DNA of 32,175 bases from Phycisphaerae bacterium (GTDB lineage Bacteria > Planctomycetota > Phycisphaerae > UBA1845): positions 1 through 32,175 of the forward strand of contig JAUIEW010000026.1 in NCBI GenBank assembly GCA_030429365.1, read 5' to 3'. This document shows, in pieces, positions 19,515-28,023 of this stretch. Position 1 is the stretch's first letter. Each line of letters starts with the position of its first letter. The position numbers were made by a program, and so were the translations under genes. The notes under the pieces were generated by a model that did no database searches, was not told the DNA's origin, and saw only the letters and a program-made list of their open reading frames with translations.

Positions 19515-19542
19515 ACAGTACCACAGATCGCCATTTTGTCAA
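19515..19542 (-). promoter_or_regulatory. Sigma70-like promoter on minus strand downstream of the trpE stop
   Basis: Minus strand TTGACA (19542-19537), 16 nt spacer, TACTGT (19520-19515): perfect -35, weak -10. Confidence 0.4.
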
Positions 19543-19637
19543 TGTTTTTTCGGGCTTGTGAGCACTTTCACACCTACTGATTTGTTCGCAAATCGAAATC
19601 AATTGGACGCATATGTCGCAATCAGAATGCGTGAATG

Positions 19638-21158
19638 CTACGGTTGCCAGGTTTGGGCGATGTTGATGGCCGTCAGCAGGCTCTCGGCTTTGTGGAGCGT
19701 CTCGCGGTATTCCGATGACGGATCGGATTCCTCAACGATGCCAGCTCCCACCTGTGCGAAGACTTTCAACTTGCCGTCCGGGGCTTGGGTGATGACGAGC
19801 GTGCGCAGCGCGATGCACGTATCCATGTTGCCAGCGAAGTCGATGTAACCGACGGCTCCCCCGTACGGACCGCGGCGCGTCTTTTCCAATTCGTCGATGA
19901 TTTCCATCGCCCGAATCTTCGGCGCACCACTCACCGTGCCCACGGGAAGTACCGATCGCAGCGCATCGAACGCCGTCTTGCCATCGTCGAGTCGGCCCGC
20001 GAGGTTCGTGCAAATGTGCATGACGTGGGCATAGCGCTCGACATTCATCAACTCTTCGACCTTGACGGTGGTCGGCTTGCAGACGCGGCCGAGATCGTTT
20101 CGCCCCAGATCCACGAGCATGACATGCTCCGCCCGCTCCTTGGGATCGGCGAGCAGTTCGCGTTCGAAACCGAGGTCTTCGATCTCGTTGCGCCCCCGGG
20201 GCCGCGTGCCAGCCAGCGGTCGGTTGGTCACGACGCCATCTTCAACGCGGCAGAGAATTTCCGGCGATGCGCCGACGAGAATCGTCTGCGGCGTTTTGAG
20301 GTAGAACATAAACGGCGAAGGATTGACGGCTCGCAGGGCCCGGTAGATGTCAAACGGTGACGCAGTCGTTTCCACCGATAGCCGCTGCGAAACAACAGTC
20401 TGGAAGATATCGCCCGCCCGGATGTACTCTTTGCAGCGATCGACGATCGATTCGAACTCTTCCTTTTTGAAGGTGCTCTCATACGCCAACGGACTCTGCG
20501 GTTTCGACATTGGCGTGAGCGTCGTCGGTTTTTCTTCGCCGAGCGTTTTGATCACCTGGGCGATTCGACTTTCCGCATCGCGATAAGCCGCATCGACACC
20601 GTCGCGTTTCGGATACGCGAGTGCGACAATTTTGATCAGCTTTTGCACGTGATCGAAAATGACCAGCGTGTCGTAGATACAAAAATGAACGTCGGGCAGA
20701 TCGCGGTCGTCTTTCGGTGGGTTCGGCAGGTTTTCGTAATAGCGGATCACGTCGTAGCCGGCATAGCCGACAGCACCTCCGATGAACCTGGGCAGTTCCG
20801 GCAGGCGCGCGACCGAGAACCCGGAGATGATCTCCTGCAACTTGGCCAGCGGATCGTCGATCGTGCAGGTCTCGGTGCCTTCGGATGAAACATAGGTCAC
20901 ATCGTTGCGCGTCGCCCGGAACTGGGCGGCAGGCTTGGTTGCGAGGAAGGAATATCGGGCGATTTTTTCACCGCCGACCACGCTCTCGAAGAGAAAGGCG
21001 TGTTCTTCATTCTCAGCCAGCCGGGCGAACGCGGATACGGGCGTCAATTGGTCGCTGAGAATGCGACAATAGACGGGCACCATGTCCGCGGACTTGGCCA
21101 GCGCCTCGAATTCAGGCAAAGATGGACTGAGTTCAACCATGAATTGAATGCTAGCCAT
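19638..21158 (-). CDS. trpE: Anthranilate synthase component I
   Basis: FIGGAVGYAGYDVIRYYENLP, GDIFQTVVSQRLSVET, PSPFMFYLKTPQTILVGASPEILCRVEDGVVTNRPLAGTRPRG, HVMLVDLGRNDLGRVCKPTTVKVEELMNVERYAHVMHICTNL, GTVSGAPKIRAMEIIDELEKTRRGPYGGAVGYIDFAGNMDTCIALRT. Start 21158 or 21140 preferred to 21239. Confidence 0.96.
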   Translation of the reverse strand: MASIQFMVELSPSLPEFEALAKSADMVPVYCRILSDQLTPVSAFARLAENEEHAFLFESVVGGEKIARYSFLATKPAAQFRATRNDVTYVSSEGTETCTIDDPLAKLQEIISGFSVARLPELPRFIGGAVGYAGYDVIRYYENLPNPPKDDRDLPDVHFCIYDTLVIFDHVQKLIKIVALAYPKRDGVDAAYRDAESRIAQVIKTLGEEKPTTLTPMSKPQSPLAYESTFKKEEFESIVDRCKEYIRAGDIFQTVVSQRLSVETTASPFDIYRALRAVNPSPFMFYLKTPQTILVGASPEILCRVEDGVVTNRPLAGTRPRGRNEIEDLGFERELLADPKERAEHVMLVDLGRNDLGRVCKPTTVKVEELMNVERYAHVMHICTNLAGRLDDGKTAFDALRSVLPVGTVSGAPKIRAMEIIDELEKTRRGPYGGAVGYIDFAGNMDTCIALRTLVITQAPDGKLKVFAQVGAGIVEESDPSSEYRETLHKAESLLTAINIAQTWQP

Positions 21159-21288
21159 CGGGCAGGCGATGGTCAAGCTGGCGTTTGGACCCAGCCCGGG
21201 CGTGTTATCGGGCCCACCCGGCTGATTGTCGAGTGTCACGATGTGTCACTTTGTGCCTGCGAACTCGGGCGACGCGGCGACATTGAAT

Positions 21289-21558
21289 TCATCGGCGGTG
21301 ATTGATGTCGATGTCGACGCCCGGTGCATCAACGAAGACGCCATCGTCGCTGACCTCGACGAAGCCATTTGGAAAGTCAAGGAACACGCCGTCATCGGTG
21401 ACCGCAAGCGCCCCACCGACAAAGTCCACAAACGCTCCGGCTGACGAGAACTCGCCGCGCAGGACCGGAAGGTGCAGCGTACCGTGGCAACCGCTGAACA
21501 ACGTTCCGCCCGCAAGCATCCACATTCCCAGCTTCTTCGTATAAAGTTTGCCAGTCAT
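21289..21558 (-). CDS. Small putative lipoprotein with internal DDGVF(L/V)D repeat
   Basis: Start MTGKLYTKKLGMWMLAGGTLFSGCHGTLHLP (lipobox LFSGC); repeat DDGVFLDFPNGFVEVS / DDGVFVDAPGVDIDI. Confidence 0.55.
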   Translation of the reverse strand: MTGKLYTKKLGMWMLAGGTLFSGCHGTLHLPVLRGEFSSAGAFVDFVGGALAVTDDGVFLDFPNGFVEVSDDGVFVDAPGVDIDINHRR

Positions 21559-21723
21559 CACGCGCCTCCATCGGGGGTTGGGGTTACCGCCGATTGTATG
21601 GACCGCCAAATGTCCATGCGACGATCGCCCTACCGTTTTTGGCCTCCAACTGTTTTCGGGATCCGGAATCGGGTATCTTCCTTCAAACGAACTTGATTAC
21701 CAATTCCAAAGAAAGGTCACGCT

Positions 21724-22095
21724 TTGTTTGAAGCATCAGTTGAAGCAACGTTCAGTGCTGCTCATCAGGTTCATTTGCCAGATGGTTCGCTCGAACCCAT
21801 TCACGGGCACGATTGGCATGTCACCGCGACGTTCGCGAGCGAGCAGTTGGACGCGTGCGGGTTCGTGGTCGATTTCATCGCGGCTGAACGTTGTTTGGCC
21901 AAGGTGGTCGAACGCCTCCACCACACCAGCCTCAACGAATGCGAGTTGTTCAGCGGTAAGAATCCGACGGCAGAGATTGTCGCCCAGACCATTTTCGATC
22001 ACTTGGCATTGGACGAATCCATCAGCCCCGCACTTCGGCGCGTCCGCGTCACGGAAGCCCCCGGCTGCTCTGCGACTTACATACTGAATCGCTAA
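21724..22095 (+). CDS. 6-pyruvoyltetrahydropterin / 6-carboxytetrahydropterin synthase-like protein (PTPS/QueD family)
   Basis: TTG start; FEASVEATFSAAHQVH, PIHGHDWHVTATF, GFVVDFIAAERCLAKVVERLHHTSLNE, NPTAEIVAQTIFDHL, VRVTEAPGCSATY. Confidence 0.85.
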   Translation: MFEASVEATFSAAHQVHLPDGSLEPIHGHDWHVTATFASEQLDACGFVVDFIAAERCLAKVVERLHHTSLNECELFSGKNPTAEIVAQTIFDHLALDESISPALRRVRVTEAPGCSATYILNR

Positions 22096-22226
22096 CGGAC
22101 TGGTGGCACTGCATCTATTCCCAAGCGCTGCCAGTACTGTTCAACTCGATTTGAACCAGCCGCCTTGCTCCAATCCGGTCGATGCACCCTGAAAGCTCCA
22201 AGAAGGGTCCAGCGATTGTTTCTGAT

Positions 22227-22255
22227 TGACGATGTTAAACCAGTGAAATAGACTT
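22227..22255 (+). promoter_or_regulatory. Sigma70-like promoter for mcsA-mcsB
   Basis: TTGACG - 17 nt - TAGACT, ~64 nt upstream of ATG 22319; AGCCC-GATTC-GGGCT hairpin in the presumed leader. Confidence 0.5.
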
Positions 22256-22318
22256 TTTGAGGCATGGAGCCCGATTCGGGCTGGTTATGCGGTATTGGGC
22301 CTCAGGACCTACAAACCC

Positions 22319-22855
22319 ATGGGTATTCTCTGTCAGTGCTGCAATCAAGCCAACGCGACCGTCCACCTCACGGACATCCAAGCTGGCGGCGAACCAGTCG
22401 AGCGCCATTATTGCGAGGCGTGCGCGGCTCAGGAGGGCATCACCATGAAGCCCCACGAGCCAATCAACACCATGATTGAGAAGTTCGTCAAGATGGTGCC
22501 GGCGATGCGTGATGCGGCTCAGCTGACCTGCCCGAATTGCGGGATCAGTTTTGGCGAGTTTCGAGCCCAGGGACTGTTGGGTTGCCCCGAGGACTATACG
22601 GAGTTTGGCGAGTTGCTGATGCCCTTAATCCGCCGGGCCCACGACGATTGCGATGTCCATCGCGGTAAACGTCCGGGACAGACCAACGACGTCGGAAAGC
22701 TTCGCGTGCAGATCCGAAGTCTCGAGCGCCAACTGGAGGATGCGATCGCCGAGGAGGCATTTGAAGATGCCGCCCGCTTGCGCGATCAACTCAACACGCT
22801 TCGGTCTAGTTATGATGCTTCCAAGCAAAATGATGCGTCGGAGGATGGGGCATGA
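22319..22855 (+). CDS. mcsA: McsA-like zinc-binding activator with UvrB/UvrC motif
   Basis: Start MGILCQCCNQANATVHLTDI; Cys pairs CQCC, CEAC, CPNC, then GCPEDYTEF; C-terminal IRSLERQLEDAIAEEAFEDAARLRDQLNTL (UVR motif); ATGA overlap with mcsB. Confidence 0.9.
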   Translation: MGILCQCCNQANATVHLTDIQAGGEPVERHYCEACAAQEGITMKPHEPINTMIEKFVKMVPAMRDAAQLTCPNCGISFGEFRAQGLLGCPEDYTEFGELLMPLIRRAHDDCDVHRGKRPGQTNDVGKLRVQIRSLERQLEDAIAEEAFEDAARLRDQLNTLRSSYDASKQNDASEDGA

Positions 22856-23910
22856 GTGTCGATGACCTGACCGGTCACGTTGGTGAGTGGCTGCGTGGTA
22901 CGGGACCGATGTCCGACATCGTGATCTCTTCGCGCATTCGCCTCGCCCGCAACATCGTCGGCTACCCATTCCTGTCGCGCGCGTCGGGCGATGAAAAACG
23001 TGAAATCTACCGTGCGTTGGCCGACGCCCTTGCGAGCGCCGGATTCGGCAGCAACAGCTTCTTCGTCGATATCGAAAACATCAGCGATGTCGATCGTCAA
23101 ATACTCGTTGAGCGCCACCTCATCAGCCGTCAGCACGCCGAAGGTGAAGGAAGCCGCGGCGTATCGGTTTCGTTGAATGAAACCCACGCGCTAATGATCA
23201 ACGAAGAAGATCACCTCCGCATGCAGGTCCTCAAGAGCGGTCTCCAACTCGAAACGCTTTGGAACGACATCAACATCATCGATGATCGTCTCGCGTCGGA
23301 GATTGAGTTCGCGTTTGACGAACGACTCGGATACCTGACCGCGTGCCCGACCAACGTTGGAACCGGGCTCCGCGTTTCGGTGATGCTGCACCTGCCGGCG
23401 CTGAAGATCACGGGCGAGATTGAAAAGGTGATGCGGGCTGCGAAGGATTTGAAGCTGGCTGTTCGCGGTCTATTCGGTGAAGGGACCGACGCGATCGGCG
23501 ACTTTTATCAGGTGTCGAATCAGGTGACGCTGGGCGTTTCCGAAGAAGAGATCATCGACATGTTCTCGGGGCAGATTATCCCACAGATCGTCGAGTACGA
23601 GCGAGCCGCCCGCGAGGCGCTTTCCGATCAGCGCAGCGTTCAGCTCGATGACAAAGTCTGGCGGGCGTATGGCATCCTCGAGAACGCACGGGCGATGGCC
23701 AGTGAAGAAACCATGTTCTTCCTCTCCCATCTGCGGATGGGCGTCAGCATGGGCCGCTTCAACCAACTCGACATCGGCACGATCAACGAATTGTTCCTGC
23801 AGATTCAACCCGCCCACTTACAGAAGCGAAATGGCGGCAAGCTCAGCGGCGAACAGCGCAGCGTCGCCCGGGCCAACTACCTCCGTCAACGCCTCGGACA
23901 CAACAACTAG
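22852..23910 (+). CDS. mcsB: Protein-arginine kinase McsB
   Basis: IVISSRIRLARNIVGYPF, INEEDHLRMQVLKSGLQLE, YLTACPTNVGTGLRVSVMLHLPAL (active-site Cys), RGLFGEGTDAIGDFYQVSNQVTLGVSEEEII, C-terminal RSVARANYLRQRLG. Confidence 0.95.
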   Translation: MSVDDLTGHVGEWLRGTGPMSDIVISSRIRLARNIVGYPFLSRASGDEKREIYRALADALASAGFGSNSFFVDIENISDVDRQILVERHLISRQHAEGEGSRGVSVSLNETHALMINEEDHLRMQVLKSGLQLETLWNDINIIDDRLASEIEFAFDERLGYLTACPTNVGTGLRVSVMLHLPALKITGEIEKVMRAAKDLKLAVRGLFGEGTDAIGDFYQVSNQVTLGVSEEEIIDMFSGQIIPQIVEYERAAREALSDQRSVQLDDKVWRAYGILENARAMASEETMFFLSHLRMGVSMGRFNQLDIGTINELFLQIQPAHLQKRNGGKLSGEQRSVARANYLRQRLGHNN

Positions 23911-23917
23911 CTTTCTA

Positions 23918-24445
23918 CTAGCCTTCCACGCCCGAATTTTCTTCCGGAGTGATGAAGGATCGCGCCTCGATCACGAAGAGGTCAGCCCGTCCCCACGTTC
24001 CAAAAAACTCAATCGGAATCGAATCGACGACCGCGCCCGTCGCACCCACCAATTCGATGCAATCGAGTTCGTCATTCGACCGCACATCCGTCGCCCCACC
24101 CCACGAAATGCTTCGCGGTTTACTACCGCGTTCAAGGAGAACAACGCCCGATTGCCAGAGGACGGCTTCGTTGGGCCGGTTGGTGACGAACCTCCACGTC
24201 ACCAGCACACAAAGACCCAGTATTAGAATCTGATGGGCTTCCCATCGCCCGAAAGAAACTTCCCTGGCTGCGATCGCAAACAGACCGAGTCCCACCACCA
24301 ACAGAAACACCGATGACGGTTTCGATTCGCGAACGGTGCGAAATTCCGCGTTGACCGGCACGCCACATTGGCCACACGCCGTCCCCATGCTTGCATTTTT
24401 GATGACGGCATCGCATACGCGACAGGTTTGGTGGTTGGTGAGCAT
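23918..24445 (-). CDS. Uncharacterised zinc-ribbon membrane protein
   Basis: N-terminal CRVCDAVIKNASMGTACGQCG, then two hydrophobic segments and a soluble C-terminus; follows mreC on the same strand. Confidence 0.6.
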   Translation of the reverse strand: MLTNHQTCRVCDAVIKNASMGTACGQCGVPVNAEFRTVRESKPSSVFLLVVGLGLFAIAAREVSFGRWEAHQILILGLCVLVTWRFVTNRPNEAVLWQSGVVLLERGSKPRSISWGGATDVRSNDELDCIELVGATGAVVDSIPIEFFGTWGRADLFVIEARSFITPEENSGVEG

Positions 24446-24542
24446 GGGGCGTCAATCCGCGATTCTATAGGGTCTCCCTGCAGGCAATGCGAAGCATCAC
24501 GCGCTGGCGGCTTGATTGTAGTGCGAATTGGGGAAACGGGAA

Positions 24543-25487
24543 TTATGGCGTTTGGTCGGAGCTCAGATCAACAACGAAGACCTGCCGAAGATCACTCGGC
24601 GTGATCGCGGGAACAACCTTGAGAACGTAAAGCAATGAGTTTTCGGGATCCTGGCTGATTTCGCTGATGGTCCCGATGGTCATCGATGCCGGCAGGTTGG
24701 GGTCGTCTCGGGATGTAAACACATAGTCGCCGACGCGGATGTTGGTTTCGTCGTCGGTTGATTTGACGTAGTTATGGCTGACATCGCGAATCTCCATGCT
24801 GTCGCTGCCTGTCCCGACGAGCCAGAATTCGCTCGATAGCGGGTAAAACTTGCCGGTGGCAGCTCGGGCGACGAGCACGCGAAGGGCTGTCGATTTGTCC
24901 GTCAGCATCCGCACACGGGCGGAATGGGTCCCCACCTGCTCGACGAATCCAACCAGCGTCTCCGCACGCAGCACCGAATAGCCCTCGCGCACCACATCGG
25001 CATCATCGAGTTGCAGCGAGAAATGATGCGAGGCGACGGCTGAGTCTTCCCGCACGCCGCTCAACGTTCCTGCATTGATAAGCCGCGACTTGCGCCAGGC
25101 GAACGCATCGCCCGCAACAACCCGCGCCGGAATCAAACGCCCCTGCCCCAAGCCACGATCGCGGATCTGCGTGGCGCTGGCGTACGCGTTGGAGAGATCT
25201 TCATAGTCGCCGCTGAGTGAGGCCAATCGATGCTTCAATGCGGCGTTTTCGCGGCGGATTTTCTCGGCGTCTTCTGCGGAGAGGCTCTCGCCTGAAGGTG
25301 TGACCACGTCGGTGACGGCGTCGGCAGATCGTGACGTCCAATCCTGGAAGGGAAGGATGACCTGCACGAGGTTGAGAAACTTTCCAGTCAGTCGGGTGGG
25401 CAACATGAACCCTACCACCGAAATCAAGATCAATACGGTGATGATCGTGCGGCGGTTGTTGGCGTGTTTGCGTTTGCTTCGACTCAT
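24543..25487 (-). CDS. mreC: Rod shape-determining protein MreC
   Basis: N-terminal TM, coiled coil (EDAEKIRRENAALKHRLASL), beta domain (LIPARVVAGDAFAWRKSRLINAGTLSGVREDSAVAS...LVGFVEQVGTHSARVRMLTDKSTALRVLV); adjacent to mreB. Confidence 0.88.
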   Translation of the reverse strand: MSRSKRKHANNRRTIITVLILISVVGFMLPTRLTGKFLNLVQVILPFQDWTSRSADAVTDVVTPSGESLSAEDAEKIRRENAALKHRLASLSGDYEDLSNAYASATQIRDRGLGQGRLIPARVVAGDAFAWRKSRLINAGTLSGVREDSAVASHHFSLQLDDADVVREGYSVLRAETLVGFVEQVGTHSARVRMLTDKSTALRVLVARAATGKFYPLSSEFWLVGTGSDSMEIRDVSHNYVKSTDDETNIRVGDYVFTSRDDPNLPASMTIGTISEISQDPENSLLYVLKVVPAITPSDLRQVFVVDLSSDQTP

Positions 25488-25651
25488 GGATTGAACCGCT
25501 CAAACAACGCGGCGTTTGAAGTTACGGCGCGACCGAAGTTCCTGAATCTCAGGTGCGAACCATCCGTGATTCGCCTTCGTCGCAATGGCATGGTCACCAA
25601 GTTCTGTTGCTTTGGTTGGCCGTTGGCGACTGTAACCGCGGAGCGCATCGC

Positions 25652-26680
25652 TTACAAGTCGTCGATGTCCGAGTCGAGCGTGTCTTTCCACATCGCGAGG
25701 TTTTCGAGATAGATCGCCGTACCGCGAGCGACGCAGCTTAACGCGTCATCCACAACGGTCACACTCAACCCCGTCGAACGCTCCATCACCTCATCCAACC
25801 CGCGAAGCAGCGCGCCGCCGCCCGCGAGGTGAATTCCGTTCTCGACAATGTCTGCGGCCAGTTCGGGTTCAGCTTTTTCCAACGTGCGGATGACGCAGTC
25901 GATGATCTGGCCGATCGGTTCTTTCAAAGCTTCGCAGATTTCCTGGCTTGAAACGATGCTCTTACGCGGCAGCCCGCTGACGAGGTCGCGACCACGGACT
26001 TCACGCTGTTCGTCGACATCGTCGATCCCCACCGAGCCGATCTCGATCTTCAACGCTTCTGCCGTTTGCAAACCGATCATCAGGTTGTACGTGCGGCGCA
26101 TGTGGTTGATGATCGCTTCGTCCATGTCGTCGCCCGCGACGCGAATCGACTCGCACACCGCAATGTCAGCCAGTGACATGATCGCGACTTCGGTCGTTCC
26201 ACCGCCAATATCGACGATCATCGATGCGGTTGGCTCTGCGATGGGAAGTCCTGCGCCGATGCCAGCCGCCATGGGCTCATCGACGAGGAAGACACGTCGC
26301 GCACCGGCACGCTCAGCCGAGTTGTAGACTGCCCGCTTCTCGACGGCAGTGATGCCCGAGGGAACCGCGATGACGACACGTGGGCGGAAGAAGTTGTGGC
26401 GGCCATGGACTTTGCGAATGAAGTAACCGAGCATCGCCTCGGTGATGTCGAAGTCCGCGATGACGCCGTTTTTCAAAGGGCGGATGGCGTTGATGCTGCC
26501 CGGGGTCTTGCCAAGCATCTCCTTGGCGACGAGTCCGACGGCATTACCGTTGTCGAGCACGCGGTTGGTACCACGCTTCACGGCGACGACGGAAGGTTCG
26601 TTCAGGACCACGCCCTCGCCCTTCACGCACACCAGGGTGTTGCACGTGCCGAGGTCGATCCCCATGTCAACGCTAAACAT
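25652..26680 (-). CDS. mreB: Rod shape-determining protein MreB
   Basis: MGIDLGTCNTLVCVKGEGVVLNEPSVVAV, PRVVIAVPSGITAVEKRAV, RVFLVDEPMAAGIGAGLPI, MIVDIGGGTTEVAIMSL, HLAGGGALLRGLDEVM. Start 26680 preferred to 26773. Confidence 0.96.
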   Translation of the reverse strand: MFSVDMGIDLGTCNTLVCVKGEGVVLNEPSVVAVKRGTNRVLDNGNAVGLVAKEMLGKTPGSINAIRPLKNGVIADFDITEAMLGYFIRKVHGRHNFFRPRVVIAVPSGITAVEKRAVYNSAERAGARRVFLVDEPMAAGIGAGLPIAEPTASMIVDIGGGTTEVAIMSLADIAVCESIRVAGDDMDEAIINHMRRTYNLMIGLQTAEALKIEIGSVGIDDVDEQREVRGRDLVSGLPRKSIVSSQEICEALKEPIGQIIDCVIRTLEKAEPELAADIVENGIHLAGGGALLRGLDEVMERSTGLSVTVVDDALSCVARGTAIYLENLAMWKDTLDSDIDDL

Positions 26681-26870
26681 GCCGAGAAGTGAATCGAAGA
26701 TCACAGGCTTGCATCCTTTCGAGCCTTTAAGGATTTGTTGCAGCGCGAATACGTTGGGCCGCGCGTGCCGCATAGTACCCTAAAACAGCGCGCATGCGTA
26801 GCCAAAATCGTCAAATCAGGCGATTTACGTGATTAAGGAAATGCGACCAAAACGTCAAGACGAGTCGGCG

Positions 26871-27017
26871 TTAAAACGGCATCCAGTTTCCGTACAACGC
26901 TTGAGCGCGCATGCTGGTGAAGACAGTGGCGGCCAACAGGAAGATCGTCGCGACAATCACAAGGACGGTGTACACGTTGCTGTTGGGTCGAAGATCTGAG
27001 GGTCCTGTGTCGGCCAT
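26871..27017 (-). CDS. Small single-pass membrane protein (~48 aa)
   Basis: MADTGPSDLRPNSNVYTVLVIVATIFLLAATVFTSMRAQALYGNWMPF; one TM; start could be further upstream (up to 27110). Confidence 0.5.
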   Translation of the reverse strand: MADTGPSDLRPNSNVYTVLVIVATIFLLAATVFTSMRAQALYGNWMPF

Positions 27018-27138
27018 GAACTGAAACTCCATATCTATCATGCAGTTAAAAAACTGCGGCTTACTAACCCAACGTGTGAAATCTTTGCGAGCAACATTAC
27101 CGCCCGCCAAATGTCACAGCATTTGTGCCTAACAACAG

Positions 27139-28023
27139 CTAGTTGGCGTAGCCCAGTGCGGGCTCATCCATCACCATGTCCGAGGTACGCGGCATGGTCT
27201 TGGCCCGCATGATTCGACCCGCAGCGAGGCCCGGTTCGACGTCGGAAACTTCAAGGTCGGCGATGTAGTCGCGACCACGGTAGATCACAAAAACCATACC
27301 TTCGCGGACGCCGTCGGCGCTACCCACGCTGATGGTGGCCAGGCTTCCCTGAACTTCGAGGATGCGTCCGCGGATCGGCGTGACCGATGCCGACTTGGTC
27401 GCCGGGCGGACACCCACCATGCTCGTCGATGAAATCGCTTCGGGAGTCGCCGACCGGCTACCACCACCGGCAACCTTGCTTGATTCGTCGCGGAGGATGT
27501 TGATCTGCTGTTCGAGAAGGTGCTGCTTCTGCACAAGGACGACAATCTGAGCGGTTTGCTCGTTGACGCGTTCGTTGAGGTCAAGGTTGCGACGCTCGAG
27601 CTGCATGCTGCGCTTTTCGATCTTGTCGAGTTCGTCGCCGGCTTCCTTCCAACCGGTCTGGGCGACCTGCAACTGGTTGCTCAAGCGACGGGCCAACCCT
27701 TCGGCGTCACCCTTTTCCGCCTTAAGACCTGCGACCGTGTCCTGCAGCTCGGCGATCTCAGCCAACTGCGACGCCTGCACGCTTTCCAACTCGGTGATGC
27801 GATCGTTCTTGGCATTACGCGAATCAAGCCAGGCCGTTTTCTCAGCCGCATGTGCTGCAGACAAACTGCGCATGTGCGTTTCGACAACCTTCAACTCTTG
27901 TTGGTAGTCCTCGGCGAGACTCTTCCAACCCGTGGTATTGGCGACGAAGCTGATGGTCGTCATCGTGAAGGCGATGCTGAAAATAACCATCAAGACGACG
28001 AAGATCTTGGTAAGCGTGCTCAA
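27139..28023 (-). CDS. Membrane-anchored coiled-coil protein with C-terminal beta domain (FlgT-C-like pattern)
   Basis: Probable TTG start at 28023 (STLTKIFVVLMVIFSIAFTMTTISFV) preceded by GGAG; long coiled coil; C-terminal RGRILEVQGSLATISVGSADGVREGMVFVIYRGRDYIADLEVSDVEPGLAAGRIM. Track start is 28131. Confidence 0.7.
   Translation of the reverse strand: MSTLTKIFVVLMVIFSIAFTMTTISFVANTTGWKSLAEDYQQELKVVETHMRSLSAAHAAEKTAWLDSRNAKNDRITELESVQASQLAEIAELQDTVAGLKAEKGDAEGLARRLSNQLQVAQTGWKEAGDELDKIEKRSMQLERRNLDLNERVNEQTAQIVVLVQKQHLLEQQINILRDESSKVAGGGSRSATPEAISSTSMVGVRPATKSASVTPIRGRILEVQGSLATISVGSADGVREGMVFVIYRGRDYIADLEVSDVEPGLAAGRIMRAKTMPRTSDMVMDEPALGYAN

Larger units (their letters stand above)
18879..19515 (-). 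ncRNA. Candidate structured non-coding RNA (or structured trpE 3' UTR)
   Basis: Minus strand: TTGACA(16)TACTGT promoter-like site just upstream (19515-19542), intrinsic terminator at 18879-18925, several hairpins between (19002-19016, 19099-19123, 19149-19169, 19178-19200, 19233-19252, 19279-19295) and no convincing CDS. Not matched to a known family by eye. Confidence 0.35.

Noticed and set aside
22096-22135. GTGGCAC...GCGCTGCCAGT hairpin after the PTPS gene as a third REP copy
   Set aside because: Only 5 bp plus 2 bp pair around an internal loop, and resemblance to the 17136 repeat is limited to GTGGCAC; too weak.
22096-22318. CIRCE or CtsR operator upstream of mcsA
   Set aside because: No TTAGCACTC-N9-GAGTGCTAA and no GGTCAAA direct repeats found; only a sigma70-like promoter and a small hairpin.
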